A stretch of 64,000 nt of DNA. It comes from CAJOLV01 sp045631885 (GTDB taxonomy: Bacteria; Bacillota_I; Bacilli_A; RFN20; CAG-826). The stretch covers positions 8,992 to 72,991 of the forward strand of contig JAZQVN010000015.1 of assembly GCA_045631885.1 (NCBI GenBank), read 5' to 3'. The translations under genes and the position numbers were made by a program. Each line of letters begins with the position of its first letter. Position 1 is the first letter of the stretch. This document shows positions 35,183-43,237 of this stretch, piece by piece. The notes below the pieces were generated by a model, which was not told where the DNA came from, made no database searches, and was given only the letters and a program-made list of their open reading frames with translations.

Positions 35183-36700
35183 TTAGTTATTCTTAATCAA
35201 ATCTTCGATATATCTATGCGCCATTGGGAAAGTATTCTTTCCGTATAATTTATCTAATTGGCCAGATAATTCTTTTAATTCATCTTTGAAGAAGGCGATG
35301 TTTAAAGATTCAAATTTCTTTAAAATCTTGTTTGTAAAGATGAAGTCGAAACCATCACTTTCTTTACCACCACAGGCGACAAAGACAGGGATGAATGATT
35401 CTAATTGTTTTAAAATACGGTTACCAAAGGCTAACTTGAATTTCTTAATGACGAAGTTATCTAATTGTGAGAATTTGTCTAACATATTGTCACTAATTGG
35501 GAATTGGTTAATCGCTTCATCATATAAGCTCTTAAGTTGAGCGTATGGAACTTGTAAAGCTTCTTGTCTTTCACTTTCAAATGGACGACCTTTATCGTCA
35601 AAGAATAATGAAATAGCACGGTCATAGACCTTATCAGAGATGGTGAATGTACTATCATCGTTATTGGCTGTGCCGAAGAAGATGACGTTTTGAGGAATTA
35701 ATAATTTACCATCTTTTAATTGTTGAGGGTCACCGTTTTGCATCGCCGGAATTAAGTCGATTAACCAGTCGGCGACATCTCTCATTTCCATGACGGATAA
35801 GAATTCCGCGAAATAGTATTCGATACGGGCTAAGTTCATTTCATCGAGGACGATGACATCTAATTCTTTACGATATGTGGTTGTGTATAACGCTCTTAAG
35901 AATTCAGATTCATTGAATTTCTTAGTAAATTCATTGTAGTAACCTAATAATTCAGATCTATCTTTCCATGATGGTTGAACTGGAATAATTGCTGAGTCAA
36001 AAGCGAAGAATTTACCTAAAGCATACGCCATAGAGGTTTTACCTGTACCGGAGATACCTTCTAAGATAATTAACTTAGAGGTAGCCATACCGGCGAATAA
36101 TTGTCTAATGGTTTCAATCTTGTAATACAAGTTATATTGGCTTGCAGCAAAGTTTCTAAAGGCATTACATAGTTCTTCTAAAGAGAGGTTTTCTTTATAA
36201 GGAATTGATAAGTCAACACCTCTATATTGGTTGTCCACTTTGACGAGTTTTGGGAATCTTGAAGAGATTTCTTCGATAACTTCTTTATCTTCTTTCTTCA
36301 TCTCATCTGGGGAGATACCCATATAAGCTGTTTTTAAATTTAAAATCTTGTCTTTTTCCGCGATGGCTTGGAATAATTCGTAATTTAATCTTTCAACTTG
36401 TTCTCTTAATTCATCTTTGTCTAATTCTTTTCTGACAAATCTGATGTATTTTCTGATGAACAAGACTAATAAAAAGATAATTCCACCTATCGCACCGACA
36501 AGTAATAGAGCAAATAAAACAAAGAAGAACCAACCGAGGAAACCAAATTGGCCAGAGTTTTCAGAAAGGAAAGAATTGTATGCTTCAAAATTACCTGGAA
36601 CATCCGCCCAAGGTTGAGCCCAAGCTTTATTTAAAAATGTGCCGATATCAGCAAAAATTCTTGTGACTAATTCTCGTAAATATTCGAAATATGCATTCAT
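35183..36700 (-). CDS. Membrane-anchored McrB/MoxR-like AAA+ ATPase
   Basis: The 505-residue protein has a membrane helix near residues 55-85 (FGFLGWFFFVLFALLLVGAI), a coiled-coil linker, and an AAA+ core: Walker A GISGTGKTS near residue 220, Walker B VIVLDEMNLARIEYYF, sensor-1 FFGTANNDDSTFTIS and a DRA arginine-finger segment. The Walker B region is typical of the McrB branch, here without any nuclease domain. Adjacent DUF2357-like protein is the usual partner. A role as an energy source for assembly or remodelling of the fibre complex is inference. Confidence 0.85.
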   Translation of the reverse strand: MNAYFEYLRELVTRIFADIGTFLNKAWAQPWADVPGNFEAYNSFLSENSGQFGFLGWFFFVLFALLLVGAIGGIIFLLVLFIRKYIRFVRKELDKDELREQVERLNYELFQAIAEKDKILNLKTAYMGISPDEMKKEDKEVIEEISSRFPKLVKVDNQYRGVDLSIPYKENLSLEELCNAFRNFAASQYNLYYKIETIRQLFAGMATSKLIILEGISGTGKTSMAYALGKFFAFDSAIIPVQPSWKDRSELLGYYNEFTKKFNESEFLRALYTTTYRKELDVIVLDEMNLARIEYYFAEFLSVMEMRDVADWLIDLIPAMQNGDPQQLKDGKLLIPQNVIFFGTANNDDSTFTISDKVYDRAISLFFDDKGRPFESERQEALQVPYAQLKSLYDEAINQFPISDNMLDKFSQLDNFVIKKFKLAFGNRILKQLESFIPVFVACGGKESDGFDFIFTNKILKKFESLNIAFFKDELKELSGQLDKLYGKNTFPMAHRYIEDLIKNN

Positions 36701-36720
36701 AATTTTGTTTCTTCCTTTCT

Positions 36721-37842
36721 TTATTGACCAGTGTGCTCAGCAATCTTGAAGTTGAGTCTCATATCGAAGCTTCCACCCATGTGGGAGTTGATACAATCCA
36801 TATCCCAACCTTCCATATAAATCGCTAAGACGAATTCTTTCATTTCTCCACCTTTGACTTGAAGGCTGAACTTATCTTCAACCTCTGCTCTTGCTAATGA
36901 ATCTTCTTTTTTAATCTCTAAGCCGTTTTCTAAAGATTCATCAAGTAAGAATGGGTGGACACCCGCTTTGGTTTTCGCGGCGAATGAAGTATATTCTTTT
37001 GGAGCCTCGCTATCAGTATCACTGGCTTCGCCATATACCGCGAGGTTTCTATCATTTACTTCACCATATATTACTTCGTAATACTCATCATCAGTATCAT
37101 TTCGATATGAATCATAATATGTCGTTGAAAACAAATCTTCTCTTCCTCCAAGGAGTGTTTCTTTATCCTTGTAAGGATCAATTACTGTGAATTGATATGT
37201 TTCTTCATCCGGATCTAATATTGCAATACGCATACAATTGGTTAAGTTGTTTAATTGTTTAATTACATCTTCAACGATTTCTTCGTGAGTGTATTCCGGA
37301 TGTTCAACTGCGTATTTTTCTTTGATACCTTCAGTATCCGCGAGCATCCTCGCTCTTTGTTCATTTAATCTTCTAATTGGAGAGATGAATAAGTTTTCTT
37401 CGGATGCATCGAGAGTAACTTTTGTATCGGCATTACAATATAAATATAAATGCTGGGTGTAATAACCCCAGTTTGACACACGCTCCCTAGGCGCGCGCGT
37501 TAAAGAATCAACTAGTGCGGAATCGTATTCATAGAATACTGGGTCACTAGCTTTCTCGTCTATCCATTTTGATTTAAACATCGTACTTATCGGTTTAAAT
37601 AAATCTGTTCCCGGTAGTTGCGATTCTGGATCGTCGAAGTTGAATTTAAGTGTTTCCGTTAATGCACTATACTCATTTGTGGTCGCAATTCTTAATTCAC
37701 GAGACCCAGAAACATTAATAACTAATGTATCAATGTATAAATTCTCAGAGGAATTATACCAAGCAAAAGACAAAGATAAGCTCAACGCCGCTAAGCCAAT
37801 TGAGCCTACTAAACTTGTAGTAATGAGTCTTTTAAAGTTCAT
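36721..37842 (-). CDS. SipW-dependent TasA/camelysin-like secreted protein
   Basis: The 373-residue product starts with a SipW-type signal (MNFKRLITTSLVGSIGLAAL then LSFAWYNSS). The rest is an acidic beta-rich exported domain ending with FVLAIYMEGWDMDCINSHMG, the WLEG-like C-terminal motif shared with four other proteins here. Such proteins are fibre or biofilm matrix subunits in Bacilli. AGGA precedes the start by a few bases; 5 bases separate it from the neighbouring paralogue. Long linkers rich in Asp and Glu could bind calcium, but no clear site is seen. Confidence 0.75.
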   Translation of the reverse strand: MNFKRLITTSLVGSIGLAALSLSLSFAWYNSSENLYIDTLVINVSGSRELRIATTNEYSALTETLKFNFDDPESQLPGTDLFKPISTMFKSKWIDEKASDPVFYEYDSALVDSLTRAPRERVSNWGYYTQHLYLYCNADTKVTLDASEENLFISPIRRLNEQRARMLADTEGIKEKYAVEHPEYTHEEIVEDVIKQLNNLTNCMRIAILDPDEETYQFTVIDPYKDKETLLGGREDLFSTTYYDSYRNDTDDEYYEVIYGEVNDRNLAVYGEASDTDSEAPKEYTSFAAKTKAGVHPFLLDESLENGLEIKKEDSLARAEVEDKFSLQVKGGEMKEFVLAIYMEGWDMDCINSHMGGSFDMRLNFKIAEHTGQ

Positions 37843-37847
37843 AATTC

Positions 37848-39029
37848 CTAACTGACTAAGTTAATCTGGAATTGTAGTCCTAAGTTAAAACCGTGCGATA
37901 ATTCTTCGTCGATAACAGTATGATCCCAACCTTCGAGCCAAATCACGGCATCGAGTTCCGCTAAAGCGTTAGTGTCTTCCGCGGTAACACACACAGGTGT
38001 ACCACCACTTAATCTACCATTAACGTCATTTGGAGCGATTGTTTTCAATGTTTTATATTGAGCTGTGCCTAAAGTAAGGCCAGTATAGTCTTCATAACAT
38101 GTATTGCCTCTACCATGCTTTGCATAAAATGTAGAGTGTTCGGTTGATTTGGCGATAACGCCATCAAAAACAACACCATTGATGTTTTCTAAACCACTAT
38201 CACTAGATGGGTTTTGTGTAAAAGTATTAGTTCCAGAACCAGTGTAATCACCATAAATGATTTCTTGATGTTCATCATCAAAATCATAAAGTTCATCTCT
38301 GTTTAAATCTAAACAGCCAGCAACTGTGGTAACACCATCGATATTACCGGTATCGCTTGGATTTAAAATGAATTTATTTGCTGTGCTAGAACTTGAGAAA
38401 TAAACTCTAATTCCCTTATAAACTTGAGAATCAACATTAGTAGAGCTAGCGGCAACATCAACATCACTTAACCATAAGTTTTGTCCACCGACATATTCCT
38501 TAGTTGAGCCAGATGTTGGCTTGATGATTCTAAATACAAATGGAATTGAAACATATTTAAATGTTTCAGCATCATTTTCATTAACTCTACTTCCCGCAAC
38601 TAATGTGTTATAAAGATTGAAATTATTAGCACCAGTCACATAAGTGCGACTTGTAACAGGACACAATTCAGTTGTCGCATAAGTACCTTCTTGAGCAAGA
38701 TATGTAGAAATCGCATTGGCTGGTAATCCACCGCCTGGCTCAGCAAAATAATATCTGATTGTCTTGCCATCTTCGACTTTGGTTAAGTTATTGTCGATTG
38801 TTAATCCAACACCGGTTAGTGCTGCCATTTGATCACTATCGAAGTCGGTAGTTTTCAAACCGATTTGTAATTGAGCACTTGTGGTAACGGATGTACCTTG
38901 GTAAGACACAGAGACTCTTGTTGAATAAGCCCACCAAGCCATAGAACCGCTAATTGAACCCACAAAAGCTGCGAGTGTAACTAAGCCAATTCCGACTGGT
39001 AATAAACGCCATTTCATATTGGTCTTCAT
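37848..39029 (-). CDS. SipW-dependent TasA/camelysin-like secreted protein
   Basis: The start at 39029 follows AAAGGAAACACGC; an ATG at 39080 lacks a site. The 393-residue product has a SipW-type signal ending GSISGSMAWWAYSTR, a beta-rich exported domain, a DLNRDELYDFDDE segment resembling a calcium-binding or dockerin-like loop, and the C-terminal IWLEGWDHTVIDEELSHG motif. It is most similar within the window to the 39143-40276 protein, sharing SGS(M/V)AW and the DLN.D block. Confidence 0.8.
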   Translation of the reverse strand: MKTNMKWRLLPVGIGLVTLAAFVGSISGSMAWWAYSTRVSVSYQGTSVTTSAQLQIGLKTTDFDSDQMAALTGVGLTIDNNLTKVEDGKTIRYYFAEPGGGLPANAISTYLAQEGTYATTELCPVTSRTYVTGANNFNLYNTLVAGSRVNENDAETFKYVSIPFVFRIIKPTSGSTKEYVGGQNLWLSDVDVAASSTNVDSQVYKGIRVYFSSSSTANKFILNPSDTGNIDGVTTVAGCLDLNRDELYDFDDEHQEIIYGDYTGSGTNTFTQNPSSDSGLENINGVVFDGVIAKSTEHSTFYAKHGRGNTCYEDYTGLTLGTAQYKTLKTIAPNDVNGRLSGGTPVCVTAEDTNALAELDAVIWLEGWDHTVIDEELSHGFNLGLQFQINLVS

Positions 39030-39072
39030 GCGTGTTTCCTTTCTTTTTATTTTTTTAATAGATTTTTTTGCC

Positions 39073-39106
39073 AAGGGCAAAGTCGCGCTTACGCGATATT
39101 GCCCTT
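39073..39106 (-). other. Strong hairpin without U tract between paralogous genes
   Basis: AAGGGCAA and TTGCCCTT arms with an inner CGCG-rich stem. No run of T follows, so it is more likely a stabiliser, processing site or partial attenuator than a terminator. Confidence 0.55.
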
Positions 39107-39142
39107 AGCATTGTCGTATCTATTTTTTGTGTTTACTAAAGA

Positions 39143-40276
39143 TTAATGATTTTCGTGAGCTTCAGCTGAGAATCTGATGCCAACGTTGAATTGAGCACCA
39201 ATTGTGCTATCTGTAGTGTTGGAAGAATTCCATAAAGCACTACCACCGAGTTGTTGCCAACCTTCGAGATAAATAACTAAGTCGACTTTTAAAGTATTGG
39301 AAGCAGTAGCTGTACCAATTGCAGTACCGGTAATGTCATATGGATCACTGTCATCAGCAACACCGAGAACATCACTTGTAACTGGTGTAATAGCGGTTGA
39401 TTCTGCGACTGGAATTTCATATTCTTCCCAAGAAGAACCATTGTATTGATAGAACTTGTCACCTGTGACGTAAGCGATATCATCAGCAGCGGCTTCTAAA
39501 GCATTTCTGGCTTCTTCGTTAGCGACTTCAACGAATGATTCGCTTGTACCATAAAGAATTTGTTTGCCAGATTGCCAACTGAATGTATTTGTTTTGTCCA
39601 TTTGGCTGTCATTATTTAAGTCTAAAGCACCAGCAACTTCAACATCATCACCTGTTTTGGAGAATGTTGCGTATTGTGTTAATGCGTTTGCATCTGTTCC
39701 TGCGCTAACGCCTAAACGTAAAGCGTTGGAAACATCAGCTCTAGCTGGGTTTGTGGTTTCTGCTTCTAAAGCAACTGCGGAAACATAAATGTCCTTTTCT
39801 AACATAGTGACATTTGCTCCACCATCGACGTCTTTAACACGGAGTTCTAATGGAATGACAACATAATCTTCAGTGGCTGTTGCTGCACCCCATGTAGATT
39901 GAGCACCGTATTGATAAATTGGGTTTCTGTAAAATGTGGATGCGACTTCGCCTTCAGCTAATTCACCAGAAGTAACTGGATGTAAATCAGTTGCGTTGTT
40001 ACGTTCTGCACCACCGCTAGCGATTTCTGTTGTTAAATAAGATGCGATTACGCTAGCTGGTAAATCACTTCTCCAACCAAATGTGGCTTCATCACTACTT
40101 CTAACTCTAATTTCTAAAGCTTCTGTACAGTGTGCGGCTGTACCAGTGAATTCAGCTGTTGCACGTGTGGAATATTGATACCACGCGACAGATCCTGAGA
40201 TTGATCCTGCTAAAGCAGCACCCATCGCAAGAGCTAATGTCGAAACTATAATTTTCTTTTTATTACTTGTTTTCAT
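39143..40276 (-). CDS. SipW-dependent TasA/camelysin-like secreted protein
   Basis: A 377-residue protein with signal MKTSNKKKIIVSTLALAMG followed by SISGSVAWYQYSTRATAEF. The exported domain has a DLNNDSQMDK loop resembling a calcium site and the C-terminal LVIYLEGWQQLGGSAL motif with Phe-rich end GAQFNVGIRFS. Its start overlaps the previous stop by 14 bases; GGAG lies 14 bases upstream. It is Ala/Thr-rich, as expected of a major fibre subunit, but whether it is major or minor is unknown. Confidence 0.8.
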   Translation of the reverse strand: MKTSNKKKIIVSTLALAMGAALAGSISGSVAWYQYSTRATAEFTGTAAHCTEALEIRVRSSDEATFGWRSDLPASVIASYLTTEIASGGAERNNATDLHPVTSGELAEGEVASTFYRNPIYQYGAQSTWGAATATEDYVVIPLELRVKDVDGGANVTMLEKDIYVSAVALEAETTNPARADVSNALRLGVSAGTDANALTQYATFSKTGDDVEVAGALDLNNDSQMDKTNTFSWQSGKQILYGTSESFVEVANEEARNALEAAADDIAYVTGDKFYQYNGSSWEEYEIPVAESTAITPVTSDVLGVADDSDPYDITGTAIGTATASNTLKVDLVIYLEGWQQLGGSALWNSSNTTDSTIGAQFNVGIRFSAEAHENH

Positions 40277-41081
40277 AAGCGTTAATTGTAACTCCTAATT
40301 TTAGATTTGCACCTTCAGGTGCTTCACCTTGTGCTTGAGGATCATTACCCTCGAGCCAAGCGACTATTGTGTATCTTTTAGATTCACCTGGTAAGAAAGT
40401 TGGATCTGGAATTGTCGCAACTACTTCTGGACTTTCGAATGGTTCCGCAAACGCTGGGAATGGATTTGTCGCAGAATCGAACCCATAAGACAGGTATTCT
40501 TTATACGTTGTGTCTCCATAACCGGTTTGATTTGGGGTTTCACTCTTTTTCGCGTACACAGTGTACTTGTGTTCGTCTATAGTTGGATCATTCTGATAAA
40601 CCATAACTCTGAGAATTTGATCTAGGTATCTGATACCGTATCTGTCAGAGATAGCTGGTTCATTCTTCGTGATGTTGACTTTTACTTCGTAATTAGCTGG
40701 TATTGAACCATCATTTTTAATGAAGAATGTGTACTTGAAGTATTTCATTACTTCATTACCGAAGCTGTCTTTTTCAACTCCGTAATCCACACCATGTTTA
40801 TCATTATCGATGTTCTCGCTTGATGGAAGCCTTTCGTAGGTTTCTAAATCAAATGGCGGTAAGGTATCGATTTTGATGTAGGATGTTGGATCTTCGAATT
40901 GAGAAGTCTTATAAAGTGATAATTTAACGGATCCGGTATTTAACGCGACTGTAAATGTGCCTGTGTACTTACCAAGAAATGCTACCAGGACAAACATTCC
41001 AATACCTGCAGATGCAACTGCTGTAAGGATTCCTGCTAGTTTTTTTCTTTTCCGTTTTTTTACATACTCCAATTCGACCAT
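40263..41081 (-). CDS. TasA/camelysin-like secreted protein, first gene of operon
   Basis: A 272-residue protein with a basic start (KKRKRKK), a membrane-spanning signal (LAGILTAVASAGIGMFVLVAFLG) and a beta-rich exported domain with KYFKYTFFIKNDGSIPANYE and YTIVAWLEGNDPQAQGE, close to the camelysin/TasA pattern of WLEG(E/N)DP. It is the promoter-proximal gene downstream of the c-di-GMP riboswitch-like leader. AGGG lies 14 bases upstream of the ATG. Confidence 0.78.
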   Translation of the reverse strand: MVELEYVKKRKRKKLAGILTAVASAGIGMFVLVAFLGKYTGTFTVALNTGSVKLSLYKTSQFEDPTSYIKIDTLPPFDLETYERLPSSENIDNDKHGVDYGVEKDSFGNEVMKYFKYTFFIKNDGSIPANYEVKVNITKNEPAISDRYGIRYLDQILRVMVYQNDPTIDEHKYTVYAKKSETPNQTGYGDTTYKEYLSYGFDSATNPFPAFAEPFESPEVVATIPDPTFLPGESKRYTIVAWLEGNDPQAQGEAPEGANLKLGVTINAYENK

Positions 41082-41139
41082 AGATGAATTTTTTGCCCTA
41101 AAAGATCAAAGGGCGATAATTTGTCCCATGGAACTGATA

Positions 41140-41266
41140 CAAAAAGCCAGTGCCTATCATCCAATACATTGGCGGGATTGTTCAGTCCCTAAGGCAACTG
41201 GCTATCTTATTATAATAAGACCCTTTAGTTTTGCGACCTCATATTGCTATGAGTGTGCTTTTTTCT
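41140..41266 (-). promoter_or_regulatory. GEMM-I-like c-di-GMP riboswitch with terminator platform
   Basis: On the minus strand the aptamer (41193-41266) has AGCAC before a stem CTCATA/TATGAG capped by a GCAA tetraloop, then GTCGCAAAACTAAAGGGTC, a stem TCTTAT-TATA-ATAAGA, and ATAGCCAGTTGCC. These match the GEMM-I layout and keep the ligand-contacting G and A. Deviations: GCACAC for GCAAAC, GTCGCAAAAC for GACGCAAAGC. The 3' strand AGCCAGTTGCC can instead pair with GGCACTGGCT (41145-41154), followed by TTTTTG, forming a terminator. Ligand binding would free transcription, so an ON switch is predicted. Class call is moderate. Confidence 0.68.
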
Positions 41267-41273
41267 CGCATAC

Positions 41274-41303
41274 ATCCTAACACAACTAGTCAAATCGTGT
41301 CAA
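41274..41303 (-). promoter_or_regulatory. Promoter of the long operon
   Basis: On the minus strand TTGACA (41298-41303) and TAGGAT (41274-41279), spacing 18, so transcription starts at about 41266, immediately before the aptamer. Confidence 0.75.
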
Positions 41304-41365
41304 CCCCTTCTTTTTTTATTATAAAAAAACATAAATTAGTCATTTCAAAATATTTAGAACGAATC

Positions 41366-41390
41366 AATAAAAAACCACTTTTTGTGGTAA
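41366..41390 (-). terminator. Terminator after the 41420-41788 gene
   Basis: On the minus strand CCAC and GTGG arms around AAAAA are followed by TTTTTTATT. Confidence 0.75.
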
Positions 41391-41419
41391 AAGGTAAAAA
41401 AATAACAACCAATCGGTCG

Positions 41420-41788
41420 CTATTCTTTTTTATCTCCAGGATTTGATCCGTTTTGTAGATCTCTTAATAATTCTTGTCTTAAGGCTTCTTTTTGTTCATC
41501 TGATAAGTCATTGACTTTAACAGGACCTTTTTGAGCGGTCTTCTTAACGTAGATAACTAATCCAATAATATTAGCCGCGAGTAATACGAATAATGGAAGA
41601 ACGAAACCTAAACCATAAACCATTGGGTTTTTCATTAAGAAACCAATGAAACCTTCAGCGTTTTCAATATCCGCTGCGCTCTTACCTGCCGTATTCGCGA
41701 GCATGATAATACTTAATACGAATAAAAACACTGTGATAGCGACATCAAGTGCGATAAGGGTAATAAATAGTGGTTTTTTATTTTTCAT
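41420..41788 (-). CDS. Small two-helix membrane protein of unknown function
   Basis: A 122-residue protein with two membrane helices (FITLIALDVAITVFLFVLSI and a second near residues 60-82) and a charged C-terminal tail with EALRQELLRDL. The C-terminal tail resembles the one of the SipW-like peptidase (an LR.EML-type end). It lies alone between the main operon and the fifth TasA-like gene. TATAAT upstream at about 41815 supports its own promoter. Its function may be tied to the fibre system but that is inference. Confidence 0.65.
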   Translation of the reverse strand: MKNKKPLFITLIALDVAITVFLFVLSIIMLANTAGKSAADIENAEGFIGFLMKNPMVYGLGFVLPLFVLLAANIIGLVIYVKKTAQKGPVKVNDLSDEQKEALRQELLRDLQNGSNPGDKKE

Positions 41789-41960
41789 AGGTTCGTTTTT
41801 TTCGCTTGTAGTATATATTATATCATCAAATCAACTTTGAAAATGATTTTTTTAAAGACTTTGTCTTAATTTTCTAGCGATATGACTCTTATATAATAAA
41901 GGCTTAAAAAAATAAATCAAATAAAAATATTTTTCGTAGGGCAAAAAGTTAACAAAGTGT

Positions 41961-41988
41961 AAAAAAACACCCCGGTTTCCCGAGGTGT
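41961..41988 (-). terminator. Terminator after the TasA-like gene
   Basis: On the minus strand ACACCTCGG and CCGGGGTGT arms around GAAA are followed by TTTTTTT. Confidence 0.92.
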
Positions 41989-42009
41989 ATTTGTTTGTTT
42001 ATTGTTTAA

Positions 42010-42987
42010 TTATGCAGTAACAGCAGCACCTGTTCTTGCGTAGAATTTCATAGATCCTTCAATTTCGTAAATATCATTTGTTGAAAGAACGTTTTCATCA
42101 GAACCTTCTAACCAAGCAACAATTGTAACTGTTAATGTAACTTGATCACTTGCGTTTTTGTTCTTATAAAGAACAGTGCCTAAGTAATCAGCACGATCAT
42201 CAGCTGTTGAAGTGGCTAAGCCATCAACGGCTAAACCACTAGTGAGTGTTGAGTTGTTTGTAGCATAATCGTTAGCGATTAAAACGGAATCTGAATAAGT
42301 TGAATATGTAGATGCTCCACCAGCATATCCTTCACATTTTGCTTCTGTTTCCATTGGAGCCCAAACTTTTTTGGCGGTTGGAGAAGCGGCAGGAGCAAGC
42401 ATAGCGAATCTCATACCTTTAGAAACGCTTGCGGTTCCAGAGTTGTCTGTAAGTTTATCGCCATCAGCCATTGTGGAATTAACTTCATCAAAGAAGATAT
42501 GGACATCGTGGTCGTCACCACCGAATGTGTATGTAATTTGAACATCCCATGTAACTGCATAATAATATGCGTTTGTAGCAGTTGAACTAACTTTATAGTT
42601 AGCAGAAGTGCGAGATCCGTCTGTGCCTACTGCAACGAAAGATGTTTTATTAACGCCAGAAGCAGCTTCACTAACTGCAGCGTTGTCTGTGTATAAAACA
42701 TCATTAACATGATCATATGAAGCATCTGTTAAGATAGCTTTATCTGAACTGCCAGCATTCCAGAATTGAATCATATCATTTGTGTTGGTCTTTGTGCCGG
42801 CCTTTGTACCAATGCCAGCGACACAAACTGCAGATAAGTTACCATCAACAGAGCCAACTGTGAATTTATCAACAAATGTATTGTATGTTCTATTCGCGGT
42901 GAACCATGCAACGGTACCGGAGACTGAAGCAGCGGTTGATAAGAGCAATAAGCCAAGAGCAGGAACTATAATTTTTGATTTTTTCAT
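42010..42987 (-). CDS. TasA-like SipW-dependent fibre protein
   Basis: A 325-residue protein with a SipW-type signal (KKSKIIVPALGLLLLSTA then SGTVAWFTANRTY). The mature part is Ser/Thr/Ala-rich and beta-strand rich, with Asp-rich stretches, and ends with TIVAWLEGSDENVLSTND, the family motif. AAGGAG lies upstream. Its own promoter and attenuator leader set it apart from the main operon, so it may be the major subunit. Terminator follows immediately after the stop. Confidence 0.83.
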   Translation of the reverse strand: MKKSKIIVPALGLLLLSTAASVSGTVAWFTANRTYNTFVDKFTVGSVDGNLSAVCVAGIGTKAGTKTNTNDMIQFWNAGSSDKAILTDASYDHVNDVLYTDNAAVSEAASGVNKTSFVAVGTDGSRTSANYKVSSTATNAYYYAVTWDVQITYTFGGDDHDVHIFFDEVNSTMADGDKLTDNSGTASVSKGMRFAMLAPAASPTAKKVWAPMETEAKCEGYAGGASTYSTYSDSVLIANDYATNNSTLTSGLAVDGLATSTADDRADYLGTVLYKNKNASDQVTLTVTIVAWLEGSDENVLSTNDIYEIEGSMKFYARTGAAVTA

Positions 42988-43018
42988 AATTTTTTAAAGT
43001 TCTCCTTAGTATAAACGA

Positions 43019-43127
43019 CAAAAATCATCCAATTAAATTCTCTTTATTTAACTGAATGGATGATAGATACTTTTGCATCGCATGTCGCCAATAAGGATGG
43101 GACTTCCTGATCGCTTTCGCTTTGCAT
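43019..43127 (-). promoter_or_regulatory. Structured 5' leader with attenuator upstream of the TasA-like gene
   Basis: A leader of about 60 bases (43065-43127; motifs GCAAAGCGAAAGCGATCAGG and GGCGACATGCGATGC) is followed by a strong terminator hairpin (ATCATCCA and TGGATGAT arms with an inner AT-rich stem, then TTTTTG; 43019-43064), just ahead of the AAGGAG and ATG. The layout fits a riboswitch or attenuator. I could not assign it to a known class, and it does not match the GEMM-I pattern. Confidence 0.55.
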
Positions 43128-43131
43128 AATT

Positions 43132-43161
43132 ATTTTAATCTTATTTTTATTTTTTAAGCAA
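43132..43161 (-). promoter_or_regulatory. Promoter of the leader and TasA-like gene
   Basis: On the minus strand TTGCTT (43156-43161) and TAAAAT (43132-43137), spacing 18. Confidence 0.6.
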
Positions 43162-43237
43162 GAAAAATCTTAATGTTCTTTAGAACAAAAAATAATTTGA
43201 AAGCACGCAACAGTGATCTTTTGTTGTTACTTAAACA

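Noticed and set aside
43065..43127. GEMM-I riboswitch for the TasA-like leader
   Set aside because: The GCAAAGC-like fragment is present but GNRA stem, GGGTC and 3' half are not in the right order.
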